A stretch of DNA of 7,345 bases from JAUXEH01 sp965602945 (GCA_965602945.1 CBFDBC010000189.1:1-7345); one strand, 5' to 3'; positions 1-6,456 are shown, counted from the first letter of the stretch. Notes: generated by a model from the sequence alone, not told the origin. Numbers and translations: made by a program.

Positions 1-511
1 CGCGCGGGCAGAGGATGAGGTGGACGCCCTGATCTCCATAGGCCCGGGCATGCTGGAAGAACCACAGCTCGGAGCAGATCAGGAATCCCAGGGCGATGCC
101 CGCTGTCCCTTGAGCGGTGAAATCTCCGCTGCCTCTCCCATACCAGGTCGCCTCCCAGAATCCCTCTTCATCCGGAAGGTGGTACTTGTCATGAACCTCC
201 GAGTATCCGGACTCGGAGGAGAACACGAATGCCCTGTTCCGCCTCTCTCCCGCATCATCGACCGGTGCCGTGCCACACACGACCGCTGTCCCCAGCTCGG
301 ACAGACGCCTTTTCCATTCAACATGGGACTTCACGGCGGCCTGCCAGATAGCCGGATCAAAGTCACGGCGCCAGGCAAACCAGGGATCGAACGTCATCTC
401 CGGCAGCAGCACCAGATCGCTTTCATTATCTTGGACATGGCGGACGAGTGCGGCCCAATCCAGGGAAAATCTCTCACGGGAATCATGGAGCTCACAGACC
501 GTGACCCTCAT
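1..511 (-). CDS. Carbon-nitrogen hydrolase (nitrilase superfamily), C-terminus cut by window edge
   Basis: Nitrilase-superfamily enzymes hydrolyse or condense amide/nitrile carbon-nitrogen bonds in the cytoplasm with a Glu-Lys-Cys triad. Translation of the minus strand from the ATG at 511-509 stays open for 170 codons to the window edge. It shows all three triad contexts: Glu38 in LLPEMTFDPWF, Lys109 in HDKYHLPDEEGFW, and Cys146 in GFLICSELWFFQ. Glu115 or Glu116 may be the second active-site glutamate. Full family members are about 260-300 residues, so roughly 100 C-terminal residues lie outside. The start overlaps the stop of the upstream phosphatase gene as ATGA, and a purine-rich stretch (GGGGAAGAAAGGGG) just before it can act as ribosome binding site, so coupled translation is likely. 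Substrate cannot be told from this fragment; the triad makes the superfamily call firm. An amidase or N-carbamoyl hydrolase is possible. Confidence 0.88.
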   Translation of the reverse strand, partial: MRVTVCELHDSRERFSLDWAALVRHVQDNESDLVLLPEMTFDPWFAWRRDFDPAIWQAAVKSHVEWKRRLSELGTAVVCGTAPVDDAGERRNRAFVFSSESGYSEVHDKYHLPDEEGFWEATWYGRGSGDFTAQGTAGIALGFLICSELWFFQHARAYGDQGVHLILCPR

Positions 512-951
512 GCCCCTTTCTTCCCCAGCAGGAACTTGTTCATGCAGTACTCGATCAAGCGGGCGGACTGCTCATAGGCGCGCCGCGGGCGGCCGAAGGG
601 ATCGTCGATGTCCCAAAAGACCAACCTCTCGCCCAATCCGGGGAAGCGTGCCGTGAGAGCCTCATACACGTAGGCGTCGAGCGCGATGATCCAGTGGTAA
701 TCCTCCAGGCTGAACGCGAAGACATCACGCGTCCCGTGGCCGGAGATATCCACTCCGTAGAGATCCTCCATAACCTCGACCGCCTCAGGCTGCGCCCCCT
801 CGAACGCGGGCGCCAGGCCGGCGCTTTCCACGCGAACCCCTTCACCGAGCAGCTTGCGCGCCAATCCTTCGGCCATGGGGGAACGGCAGGTGTTACCGTA
901 ACAGACGAACAGGAAACTCTGGCCGGGTTTCCATTCGATCGTGTGGGGCAT
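508..951 (-). CDS. Low-molecular-weight protein tyrosine phosphatase / arsenate reductase-like protein
   Basis: The 147-residue product matches the LMW-PTP fold, whose members dephosphorylate phosphotyrosine or, as thioredoxin-type arsenate reductases, reduce arsenate. The phosphate-binding loop is near the N-terminus: Cys17-x5-Arg23 followed by Ser24-Pro25 (VCYGNTCRSPMAEG). The general acid is Asp117 in WDIDDPFG, the DP loop. Cys22 inside the loop is common in tyrosine phosphatases. I see no clear extra Cys pair of the ArsC kind: the other cysteine is Cys136 in the last helix. A phosphatase is therefore more likely than an arsenate reductase. The reading frame extends 15 codons further to a TTG at 996, but the ATG at 951 puts the P-loop at the usual distance from the N-terminus and fits a promoter ending just before it. 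No good Shine-Dalgarno precedes that ATG. The gene lies 62 bases after the TPR gene and overlaps the hydrolase gene by 4 bases. Confidence 0.92.
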   Translation of the reverse strand: MPHTIEWKPGQSFLFVCYGNTCRSPMAEGLARKLLGEGVRVESAGLAPAFEGAQPEAVEVMEDLYGVDISGHGTRDVFAFSLEDYHWIIALDAYVYEALTARFPGLGERLVFWDIDDPFGRPRRAYEQSARLIEYCMNKFLLGKKGA

Positions 952-957
952 GGATCT

Positions 958-986
958 AGTGTAAGACTTAGGAGAATAATAATCAA
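958..986 (-). promoter_or_regulatory. Possible promoter for the phosphatase-hydrolase pair, leaderless transcript
   Basis: On the minus strand a -35-like TTGATT (986-981) is followed after 17 bases by a -10-like TACACT (963-958). Six bases then separate the -10 box from the ATG at 951, so transcription would begin at or within a base of the start codon. That would give a leaderless mRNA and would explain the absence of a Shine-Dalgarno site. The -10 matches the consensus at four of six positions and the -35 at three. This is pattern reading only; transcription from the upstream TPR gene across the 62-base gap is also possible. Confidence 0.35.
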
Positions 987-1013
987 ACCCGGGCAAGAAA
1001 GGTGAAAGGGTTC

Positions 1014-4000
1014 TTAACGCCCTTTTGCCGCCGCCAGACGTTTCTCAGCGTCTCGCTTTTCCGGGAGCTTAGGGTCTGCATTCTGCCATAGATCCAGGAA
1101 CCTCTGGTAGCCACTGCTGGCGATGTCGTACAGCCCATATTCTTCCCTGATCTTGCCCAGCTTGTAATAGATCTTGGCATAGAGGTCGCCGTACAGCAGC
1201 CGCCCGGATGACAGGTCTCTGGCATTCTCGAACTCCTCCAGGGCCTTTATGGGATTGTCAGCCGCGTAGTAGGCCTCAGCCAGGGCGTCGATGAATAGGG
1301 CATGGTCGTTGGAAAAATGCCATGGGGCCCCCTGGGGCGGAAGCAGCCCGACAGCCTGGACGAAGTGCTCCACTGCCTGTCCCGGATTGTTCCGGGCCAT
1401 CTCGATCTTCCCCATGAGATGATAGTAGTAGCGCATCCGGTCCTTGACCGGTCCCTTCTCGCACAGGCCTTTGAGGCGCTCGGCGGTGCGCTGGGCATCC
1501 CGCATGCGATTGAGGGCCAGGTAGCAGAGCCCTCGGTAGTGGAGAGCATCCCGGGGCAGGTCCATGGTTTCTCCTTGGACGGCTATGCTCCAGGCGGCGT
1601 CACACTGCTGCATGGCTCTGGTTGCCTTTCCGGTTTCAAGATATACTCTTGCCGTGTCCAGATGGAGGCGATACTTCCAGCTCATCTCTTTGGAATCGGC
1701 CGCCAGGCGTAGACCCTGGGTCAGATTCTCCAGGGCCTTGGCGAACTGCCCTCCCAACAGGGCTACGTCGGCCAAACGTTTCCTTCCCCAAAGCTGGGCG
1801 ATGGGCTCTGGGTCCTGCAGGAGCTGGTTGAATACCGCTTCGGCGGCTTGCAGTTCACCCTGCATCAGGAATATCTCGCCCTGCATGCGGGTCAGTGTGT
1901 ATGCGGACCCAAGCTTTTGGCCCCGCTTGACCTCTTCCAGCGCGCTTTCATAATCTCCCTTCAAGAGGAAGATCCATGCCAACTGGAAACGGGTTTCCTG
2001 GGAATCGAAGGAATCCCGGGAAGAGGACCGGAGGGTTTCGATGGCACTCTCGAAATCCTGCTGCAGCGCATCGACCTGGGCCATTCCCAGGATGAGGTTC
2101 CGGGACGTGGCCGGGTTTTGAAGGCCGGCCCCGAACCGCTGCCGGGCTAGGTCCCATTCACCCATGCGGCTGTGAAGGACCCCGAGGTTGGCGCTGGCCC
2201 GGGAGTCATCGGGATAGAGCTCGATCAAACGGGAGTAGACCTTGAGAGCTATGTCATAAGTCTTTTCCGAGCGGCGGTAGAATTCACCCTGCAGGTGCAT
2301 CCGCTCCTGTTCCGAGAGGCGGTCCACCAGCCTCTGGGCGGCCTGGCATTTTTTCCAGCCCTGATAGAGGTAGCCCAATGCGGTGTATGACTCAGCCGCA
2401 TCGACATAGGCGGCCGCAAATTCCGGATCCAGTTCGATCGCCTGCTCGAAGGCGGTGATGCTGTCCCGGTAATCCTGATTCCATTGATGCCATTGTCCGG
2501 CGGCGTAAGACCGGTAGGCCTCGGGGGAGGCTGTCGTATACTCCTGAAAAACCCTGTCGGCTCCAGAGGTGTCTACCACAACTTCAGCCTGCGCCATCCC
2601 CTCCTTCAGCAGGTGAGTGATATCATCCACCAGATCGAGCAGTCCCTGCGATTCGGCAACTTCAAAACTCCGGGAGATCAGGCTGCGGCCTTTGGACGCT
2701 TCCTTGAGATCCATCTGGATCACGAGCCTCCCGTTCGCCCGGCTCAATTGCCCTGATCCGAGATAGAAGGCGCCTGTGCGCCGCGCGACCTTCTGGAGGT
2801 CCGCCGTGGACAGTTCCTTCCTCACGGATTCCAGCATACCCAGTCCTTTGAGGGCACTGTGGAGCTGGTCTCCGGGAACTACCTCGAAGGAAGAGGCCTG
2901 GGAGAGGTCGGTGATCAGAGCCTGACCAAGTGCCCTGCCCCAGGTATCGTGTTCTCGGTCATCCGTGTCATTGACGATACCCAAGACAGCCAGGCGCGGT
3001 TGACCCGAGGGAGATACCATGGGTCCCAGGTCCCCGGAACCGGGCCTGATAACCATCAGGGTAGCCAGGATCCCCAGCACAGCAATGGCGATCACGAACA
3101 GGAACGGAACGGAGCGGTGCCGGGCCTTGAACTTGAATGCCAGCCAGCGCGGCGGGACCTGAGCGGCCGGTTGAGGCGCGGGGCTCTCCTGTTTACGAAC
3201 CGGAGCGGGGCCAGGTTCTTCTGTGCTGAGTGAGGCGGGAACCGACGCGTTGACTCGGGGGGCCAGAGCCGGAGGCGATACGGCCGAGGGCTGCAAAGAA
3301 CCAGGCTTGTGCGGCGGCGTTAAGGGAGCAGGCCCTGTCTTCACCTCAGGCGTTTCTGAGGGAACCGGCCGGGTCGGAGGTCTTACTTCAGGCTTTACCA
3401 AAGGAACGAGCTTCTTCGGCCCGGGGGAAGGGATCATGACCTCGGTCCGGAGAGGTCTGACTTGACCGGGAGCCGGCATGGCTCCAACCGGTGCCGGTTT
3501 GTCTTTCCCCGGAGCTGGGAGACTGGGGAGGTGTGAGGGCTCGGCTTCAGATGGTGAGGTTCTGGGAGCAAGAGGAATAGGCCCTTTGGGGGTCTGCGGC
3601 ATCATGGCCGGAGGCGCCTGTTCTCTTCCGGGAAGCGGTCTGGTTTTTGTGGGCATAGGGCCCGCAGGAGCTGGTTTGCCAACGGCAGATTTTGGTGTAG
3701 GTCCGGACGGGGAAGGAGTCATTCCGGATGAAGGAGGAGCGACGCTGGCAGACGGCGGAGCAGATTGGGTCATGGGCGGTGTGACTCTGGGCGAGGGAGG
3801 GGTAACCTGGGTTGTAGGCGGTGTGACTCTGGGAGAGGGGGGAGGCGGTCCGGCCGGAAGCATCGCCACATTGTCCCGAGGCTCTTCCTTAACCGGAGGT
3901 TTTTTGGCCTCGGCGGTGGGCTTTTTCGCCGGAGCGGCCTTTTTCTGCTTGGGTGCTGCCGGCGTTTTTGCCGCCTTCGCTGAAGCAGGCGCGGGCTTAC

Positions 4001-4268
4001 TCGCCGCTTTCTTGGACTTGGGCGACGTTTTTTTTCGCCGGGCAGCAGATTTTGCTTTTTTAACTTGAGTTTTTGCCGGTTTTGCAGGGGTTTTTGGCGG
4101 CTTTTCAGCTTTATCGGGGGGCGTTTCGGGCTTGGGTGTGGCTGCGGGCTCCGGCCCCGGTTTTTCTTGACCATGGTTGCTGCTCCGCGAAAAATGCAGG
4201 GGCTTCCCGCATTTCAGACAGAACGCGCTCGTAGCGAAGTTATCGAATTCACAATTCGGGCATCTCAT
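1014..4268 (-). CDS. Membrane protein: zinc ribbon, basic/proline-rich tail, one TM helix, TolB-like domain, TPR repeats
   Basis: The 1084-residue product has clear sections. Residues 3-20 form a zinc ribbon (CPNC, then CLKCG). Residues about 45-130 are Lys/Ala/Pro-rich, like a histone H1 tail. Residues about 136-374 are Pro/Ser/Thr-rich and probably disordered. Residues about 387-407 form one membrane helix, preceded by the basic stretch FKFKARHR, so by the positive-inside rule the N-terminus is cytoplasmic and the C-terminus outside. Residues about 424-557 resemble the TolB N-terminal/FlgO-like domain that often sits between kinase or cyclase domains and TPRs. Residues about 585-1060 are TPR helices (for example YRDSITAFEQAIELDPEFAAAY, shown here split: YRDSITAFEQ then AIELDPEFAA). 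Such a protein probably scaffolds other proteins; no catalytic domain is visible. The start is the ATG at 4268, with GGGAG seven bases before it; an in-frame TTG at 4322 falls in the likely promoter. It is divergent from the permease gene. Confidence 0.85.
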   Translation of the reverse strand: MRCPNCEFDNFATSAFCLKCGKPLHFSRSSNHGQEKPGPEPAATPKPETPPDKAEKPPKTPAKPAKTQVKKAKSAARRKKTSPKSKKAASKPAPASAKAAKTPAAPKQKKAAPAKKPTAEAKKPPVKEEPRDNVAMLPAGPPPPSPRVTPPTTQVTPPSPRVTPPMTQSAPPSASVAPPSSGMTPSPSGPTPKSAVGKPAPAGPMPTKTRPLPGREQAPPAMMPQTPKGPIPLAPRTSPSEAEPSHLPSLPAPGKDKPAPVGAMPAPGQVRPLRTEVMIPSPGPKKLVPLVKPEVRPPTRPVPSETPEVKTGPAPLTPPHKPGSLQPSAVSPPALAPRVNASVPASLSTEEPGPAPVRKQESPAPQPAAQVPPRWLAFKFKARHRSVPFLFVIAIAVLGILATLMVIRPGSGDLGPMVSPSGQPRLAVLGIVNDTDDREHDTWGRALGQALITDLSQASSFEVVPGDQLHSALKGLGMLESVRKELSTADLQKVARRTGAFYLGSGQLSRANGRLVIQMDLKEASKGRSLISRSFEVAESQGLLDLVDDITHLLKEGMAQAEVVVDTSGADRVFQEYTTASPEAYRSYAAGQWHQWNQDYRDSITAFEQAIELDPEFAAAYVDAAESYTALGYLYQGWKKCQAAQRLVDRLSEQERMHLQGEFYRRSEKTYDIALKVYSRLIELYPDDSRASANLGVLHSRMGEWDLARQRFGAGLQNPATSRNLILGMAQVDALQQDFESAIETLRSSSRDSFDSQETRFQLAWIFLLKGDYESALEEVKRGQKLGSAYTLTRMQGEIFLMQGELQAAEAVFNQLLQDPEPIAQLWGRKRLADVALLGGQFAKALENLTQGLRLAADSKEMSWKYRLHLDTARVYLETGKATRAMQQCDAAWSIAVQGETMDLPRDALHYRGLCYLALNRMRDAQRTAERLKGLCEKGPVKDRMRYYYHLMGKIEMARNNPGQAVEHFVQAVGLLPPQGAPWHFSNDHALFIDALAEAYYAADNPIKALEEFENARDLSSGRLLYGDLYAKIYYKLGKIREEYGLYDIASSGYQRFLDLWQNADPKLPEKRDAEKRLAAAKGR
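3147..4163 (-). other. Low-complexity coding region: Lys/Ala/Pro-rich then Pro-rich linker
   Basis: This codes for residues about 36-374 of the TPR membrane protein. The first part is dense in KKA, AKP and KKP runs and strongly basic. The second is dominated by proline with Ser, Thr, Ala and Val. A loosely repeated unit appears twice, around residues 198-214 (KPAPAGPMPTKTRPLPG) and 257-273 (KPAPVGAMPAPGQVRPL). The plus strand here is rich in GGxGG triplets, which creates long but meaningless glycine-rich open frames opposite the gene. It probably forms a flexible cytoplasmic arm; I infer disorder from composition alone. Confidence 0.8.
3726..3830 (-). repeat. Five-unit heptad repeat x-V-T-P-P-x-x in the proline-rich linker
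   Basis: Residues 147-181 of the TPR protein read as five seven-residue units: RVTPPTT, QVTPPSP, RVTPPMT, QSAPPSA, SVAPPSS. At the DNA level two units are nearly identical 42 bases apart: the plus-strand GGCGGTGTGACTCTGGG occurs at 3775 and at 3817. The repeat therefore arose by recent duplication of a 14-codon piece, with older degenerate copies beside it. Confidence 0.75.
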
Positions 4269-4295
4269 TAGATATCTCCCTTTAATTGTAAAATC

Positions 4296-4322
4296 AGTAT
4301 ACTTGGGCCTAATCTTAAACAA
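4296..4322 (-). promoter_or_regulatory. Possible promoter of the TPR membrane protein gene
   Basis: On the minus strand TTGTTT (4322-4317) and TATACT (4301-4296) are separated by 15 bases, shorter than the usual 17. The -10 matches five of six consensus bases. A start about seven bases downstream leaves a leader of roughly 20 bases carrying the GGGAG ribosome binding site ahead of the ATG at 4268. The spacing makes this tentative. Confidence 0.35.
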
Positions 4323-4354
4323 ATCGCCTTTTGGGATGATTCAGGGGGTGAATT

Positions 4355-4414
4355 TTGCAAACAGTTTCCGTATATCTCCGTAATAGGTTAGTATAGAGGA
4401 CTTACAGGACGGAG
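4355..4414 (+). promoter_or_regulatory. Permease promoter area with tandem 8-base repeat and ribosome binding site
   Basis: The plus-strand leader of the permease gene has several weak promoter-like boxes: TTGCAA (4355) with TAATAG (4381) at a 20-base spacing, or TTTCCG (4365) with TAGTAT (4389) at 18 bases. None is convincing. Between them TTTCCGTA (4365-4372) and TCTCCGTA (4375-4382) form a direct repeat with a 10-base step, one helical turn, as seen in many regulator sites. AGGACGGAG ends four bases before the ATG and is a good Shine-Dalgarno match. The regulator is unknown. Confidence 0.3.
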
Positions 4415-4418
4415 CAAC

Positions 4419-5789
4419 ATGCCCAAGAACAATGCGGGAGACGGACTGCAGCGCCGGCTGGGTCTTTTCCCGGTGACCAACATCGTTGTTGCCAACATGA
4501 TCGGTGCCGGCATATTCACGACCTCAGGTCTGCTGATGCAGGACCTGCACAATCCCCTCTTGATGATCGTGCTGTGGATCATAGCCGGAGTTGTGGCTCT
4601 GTGCGGCGCCCTCTGCTATGGCGAGGTGGGAGCGGCCATCCCCCGTGCAGGAGGGGAATACACATTCCTGTCCAGACTCTTCCATCCATCCCTGGGTTTT
4701 CTGAGCGGCTGGCTGTCATTTTTCGCCGGATTTTCCGCCCCCATCGCATTTTCGGCCATGGGATCCATCGCACACCTCACACGGGCTTTTCCGGGTCTCC
4801 TGCGCCTGGGACTGGCGGACGCCGATCTCGAGAGTATGGTGCTCAAGAAGGTCTACGCCATCGCGGTGATCGCGATCTTCACCCTGGTCCACATGCGCGG
4901 GATCGTGTTCGGTGCCGGTATCCAGAATTTCCTGACCATCCTCAAAGTGGTGCTCATCGTGGGGCTGATCGTGTTCGGACTTGCTTCCGGAAAAGGCGAC
5001 ACATCTCACTTCACATCAGGAGGTTTCGATCTCGGCTTTTCCGGTTGGAAAGTCATAGGCCTCTCACTTATGTGGATCATGTTCGCGTACAGCGGATGGA
5101 ATGCCTCCGCCTACATCGGATCGGAGATCAAGGACCCGGCCAGGAACCTGCCGCGCTCTCTCTTCCTGGGCACCAGCATCGTGATCCTGCTTTATGTGGG
5201 CCTCAACCTGTTCTACATATACGCCATCCCGCCCCCTGAGATGGAGGGCGTGATCTCAGTCAGCAGCATGGCCGCCGGAAACGTGTTCGGCAGCTCTTTC
5301 GAGATGGTCATCTCCATACTGATCTTCTTTGCCCTGTTCTCCTCCCTCAGCGCCTTCATCATCCTGGGTCCGCGCGTATATTTTTCCATGGCCAAGGACG
5401 GCCTGTTCTTCAAGTTCGCCGCAGAGATCCATCCGGTGCATCAGGTTCCGTACAAATCCATCCTGCTTCAGGGCGGTATCGCCTCAGTGCTGGTCCTCTT
5501 GGGGACTTTCGAGCAGATCCTGACCTACATGGGATTTTCCCTCGGGATTTTCCCGATCCTGGTGGTCCTGGGCGTCTTCAAGCTCAGGCGCTTGGGAACC
5601 GGCTCCTACCGGATGCCTGGCTATCCCCTGGCCCCGATCGTATATGTGCTCTTCGGGATCACGATCCTGATCCTGGCCTTTATGCAGAGCCCCCTGATGG
5701 CTTCCATCGCGCTGGGGACCACGGCGCTGGGCATACCCGCATTCTTTATTTTTAAACGAAGGAATAAGGAAAATGAGACCACGCCTTAG
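4419..5789 (+). CDS. APC-family amino acid/polyamine permease, 12 membrane helices
   Basis: The 456-residue product is a secondary transporter of the amino acid-polyamine-organocation superfamily in the inner membrane. TM1 carries the substrate-binding GAGIF motif (residues 29-33). After TM2 comes the conserved PRAGGEYTFL (75-84). TM6 contains FAYSGWNASAYIGSE (222-236), followed by the family signature EIKDPARNLPRS (236-247). Twelve hydrophobic segments can be counted, at about 17-40, 46-68, 92-118, 145-165, 168-190, 206-235, 247-271, 288-318, 347-362, 366-388, 402-421 and 425-446. Length is normal. The start ATG is preceded by GGAG at four bases. Resemblance is to the LAT/exchanger-like branch, but the substrate cannot be assigned. 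Its last 17 bases overlap the methyltransferase gene, so the two are probably one operon. It is divergent from the TPR gene. Confidence 0.93.
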   Translation: MPKNNAGDGLQRRLGLFPVTNIVVANMIGAGIFTTSGLLMQDLHNPLLMIVLWIIAGVVALCGALCYGEVGAAIPRAGGEYTFLSRLFHPSLGFLSGWLSFFAGFSAPIAFSAMGSIAHLTRAFPGLLRLGLADADLESMVLKKVYAIAVIAIFTLVHMRGIVFGAGIQNFLTILKVVLIVGLIVFGLASGKGDTSHFTSGGFDLGFSGWKVIGLSLMWIMFAYSGWNASAYIGSEIKDPARNLPRSLFLGTSIVILLYVGLNLFYIYAIPPPEMEGVISVSSMAAGNVFGSSFEMVISILIFFALFSSLSAFIILGPRVYFSMAKDGLFFKFAAEIHPVHQVPYKSILLQGGIASVLVLLGTFEQILTYMGFSLGIFPILVVLGVFKLRRLGTGSYRMPGYPLAPIVYVLFGITILILAFMQSPLMASIALGTTALGIPAFFIFKRRNKENETTP

Positions 5790-6456
5790 GCACCTGTGTG
5801 CCGTCGCCGCGGTGTTCATTGTGTTCCCGTCCATTCCCAGGGGATCCGCCCAAGCCACTCAGGCCGAAGACATCGACAACAGGGTGCAGGCATTTCTGGA
5901 AAACCACCAATACCAATGGCGCTATGAAAACGTGGCCGAAGAAGACGGGAGGGTTCTGTTCAACCTCATCGTCGAGAACAATTACACGCAGGCGCTGGAT
6001 ATCGGAACCTCTACGGGGCATTCCGCCATCTGGATCGCCTGGGCCCTGAGCAAGACCGGCGGGCGCCTGATCACAATCGAGATCGACGAGTACCGACAAC
6101 AGAAAGCCCTCGAGAACTTCAAGAAAGCCGGGCTGAGCGATTACATCGATGCGCGGCTGGCGGATGCGCACGAATTGGTTCCCCAGCTGGAGGGTCCCTT
6201 TGACTTCGTCTTCATCGATGCCGACAAGAACTGGTATACCAGCTATGCAAAGGCGGTCTTGCCCAAGCTGACGACAGGCGGCTGCATCACCACGCGCAAC
6301 GTCCGCAATCTCTTCTACATGCGGGGGATCCGGGAATTCCTCGACTATGTCCAAAGCGTCCCCGAACTCGAGACTACGATCGATGAAAGGAGCCGCTCCG
6401 GTATATCGATAAGCTACAAGCGGGACAAAATCAAAAAGTATCCGGTGTGGGAGTGA
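5773..6456 (+). CDS. Class I SAM-dependent O-methyltransferase-like protein with predicted signal peptide
   Basis: The 227-residue product shows the Rossmann methyltransferase core of the COMT/CCoAOMT-like (YrrM-type) group. Motif I is ALDIGTSTGHSAIW (74-87), the acidic strand-2 end is TIEID (101-105), and FDFVFIDADKNWY (143-155) contains Asp149, the equivalent of a metal ligand. The usual later Asp-Asn metal pair is Arg175-Asn176 here (ITTRN), so one ligand is missing. The N-terminus looks like a classic signal peptide: RPRLRH, then hydrophobic residues 8-18, then SAQA, with cleavage likely after Ala28. The mature protein of about 199 residues still holds the whole core, with a short N-terminal cap. 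GAAGGA at 5758-5763, nine bases before the ATG, is a good ribosome binding site and supports this start. No internal ATG precedes motif I. The start overlaps the permease end by 17 bases, which suggests coupled expression. Substrate unknown. Confidence 0.85.
   Translation: MRPRLRHLCAVAAVFIVFPSIPRGSAQATQAEDIDNRVQAFLENHQYQWRYENVAEEDGRVLFNLIVENNYTQALDIGTSTGHSAIWIAWALSKTGGRLITIEIDEYRQQKALENFKKAGLSDYIDARLADAHELVPQLEGPFDFVFIDADKNWYTSYAKAVLPKLTTGGCITTRNVRNLFYMRGIREFLDYVQSVPELETTIDERSRSGISISYKRDKIKKYPVWE

Noticed and set aside
20..577. Plus-strand open frame of 185 codons at the left end
   Set aside because: The minus strand here encodes a hydrolase with all three catalytic residues, overlapping the phosphatase by ATGA; the plus-strand product shows no motif.
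508..951. Arsenate reductase (ArsC) as the specific name for the phosphatase-fold protein
   Set aside because: The P-loop fits both groups, but the paired redox cysteines expected in thioredoxin-linked ArsC are not seen, and no ars genes are nearby.
4024..4040. GGCG/CGCC pairing around the T8 run, resembling a hairpin
   Set aside because: It lies inside coding sequence, the loop is mostly the homopolymer and the stem is only about four or five pairs, so it is not a terminator.
3478..4068. Long glycine-rich open frame on the plus strand opposite the TPR gene
   Set aside because: It mirrors the proline-rich low-complexity coding region of the minus-strand gene; its GG-rich repeats are the reverse complement of CCN proline codons, and it has no ribosome binding site or recognisable domain.
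4272..4379. ATATCTCC occurring at both 4272 and 4372 in the divergent region
   Set aside because: Eight bases recurring once is within chance, and the first copy is just the reverse complement of the TPR gene's ribosome binding site.
5752..6354. Minus-strand open frame of 200 codons opposite the methyltransferase
   Set aside because: The plus strand carries clear methyltransferase motifs in the same place, and the minus-strand product resembles no family.
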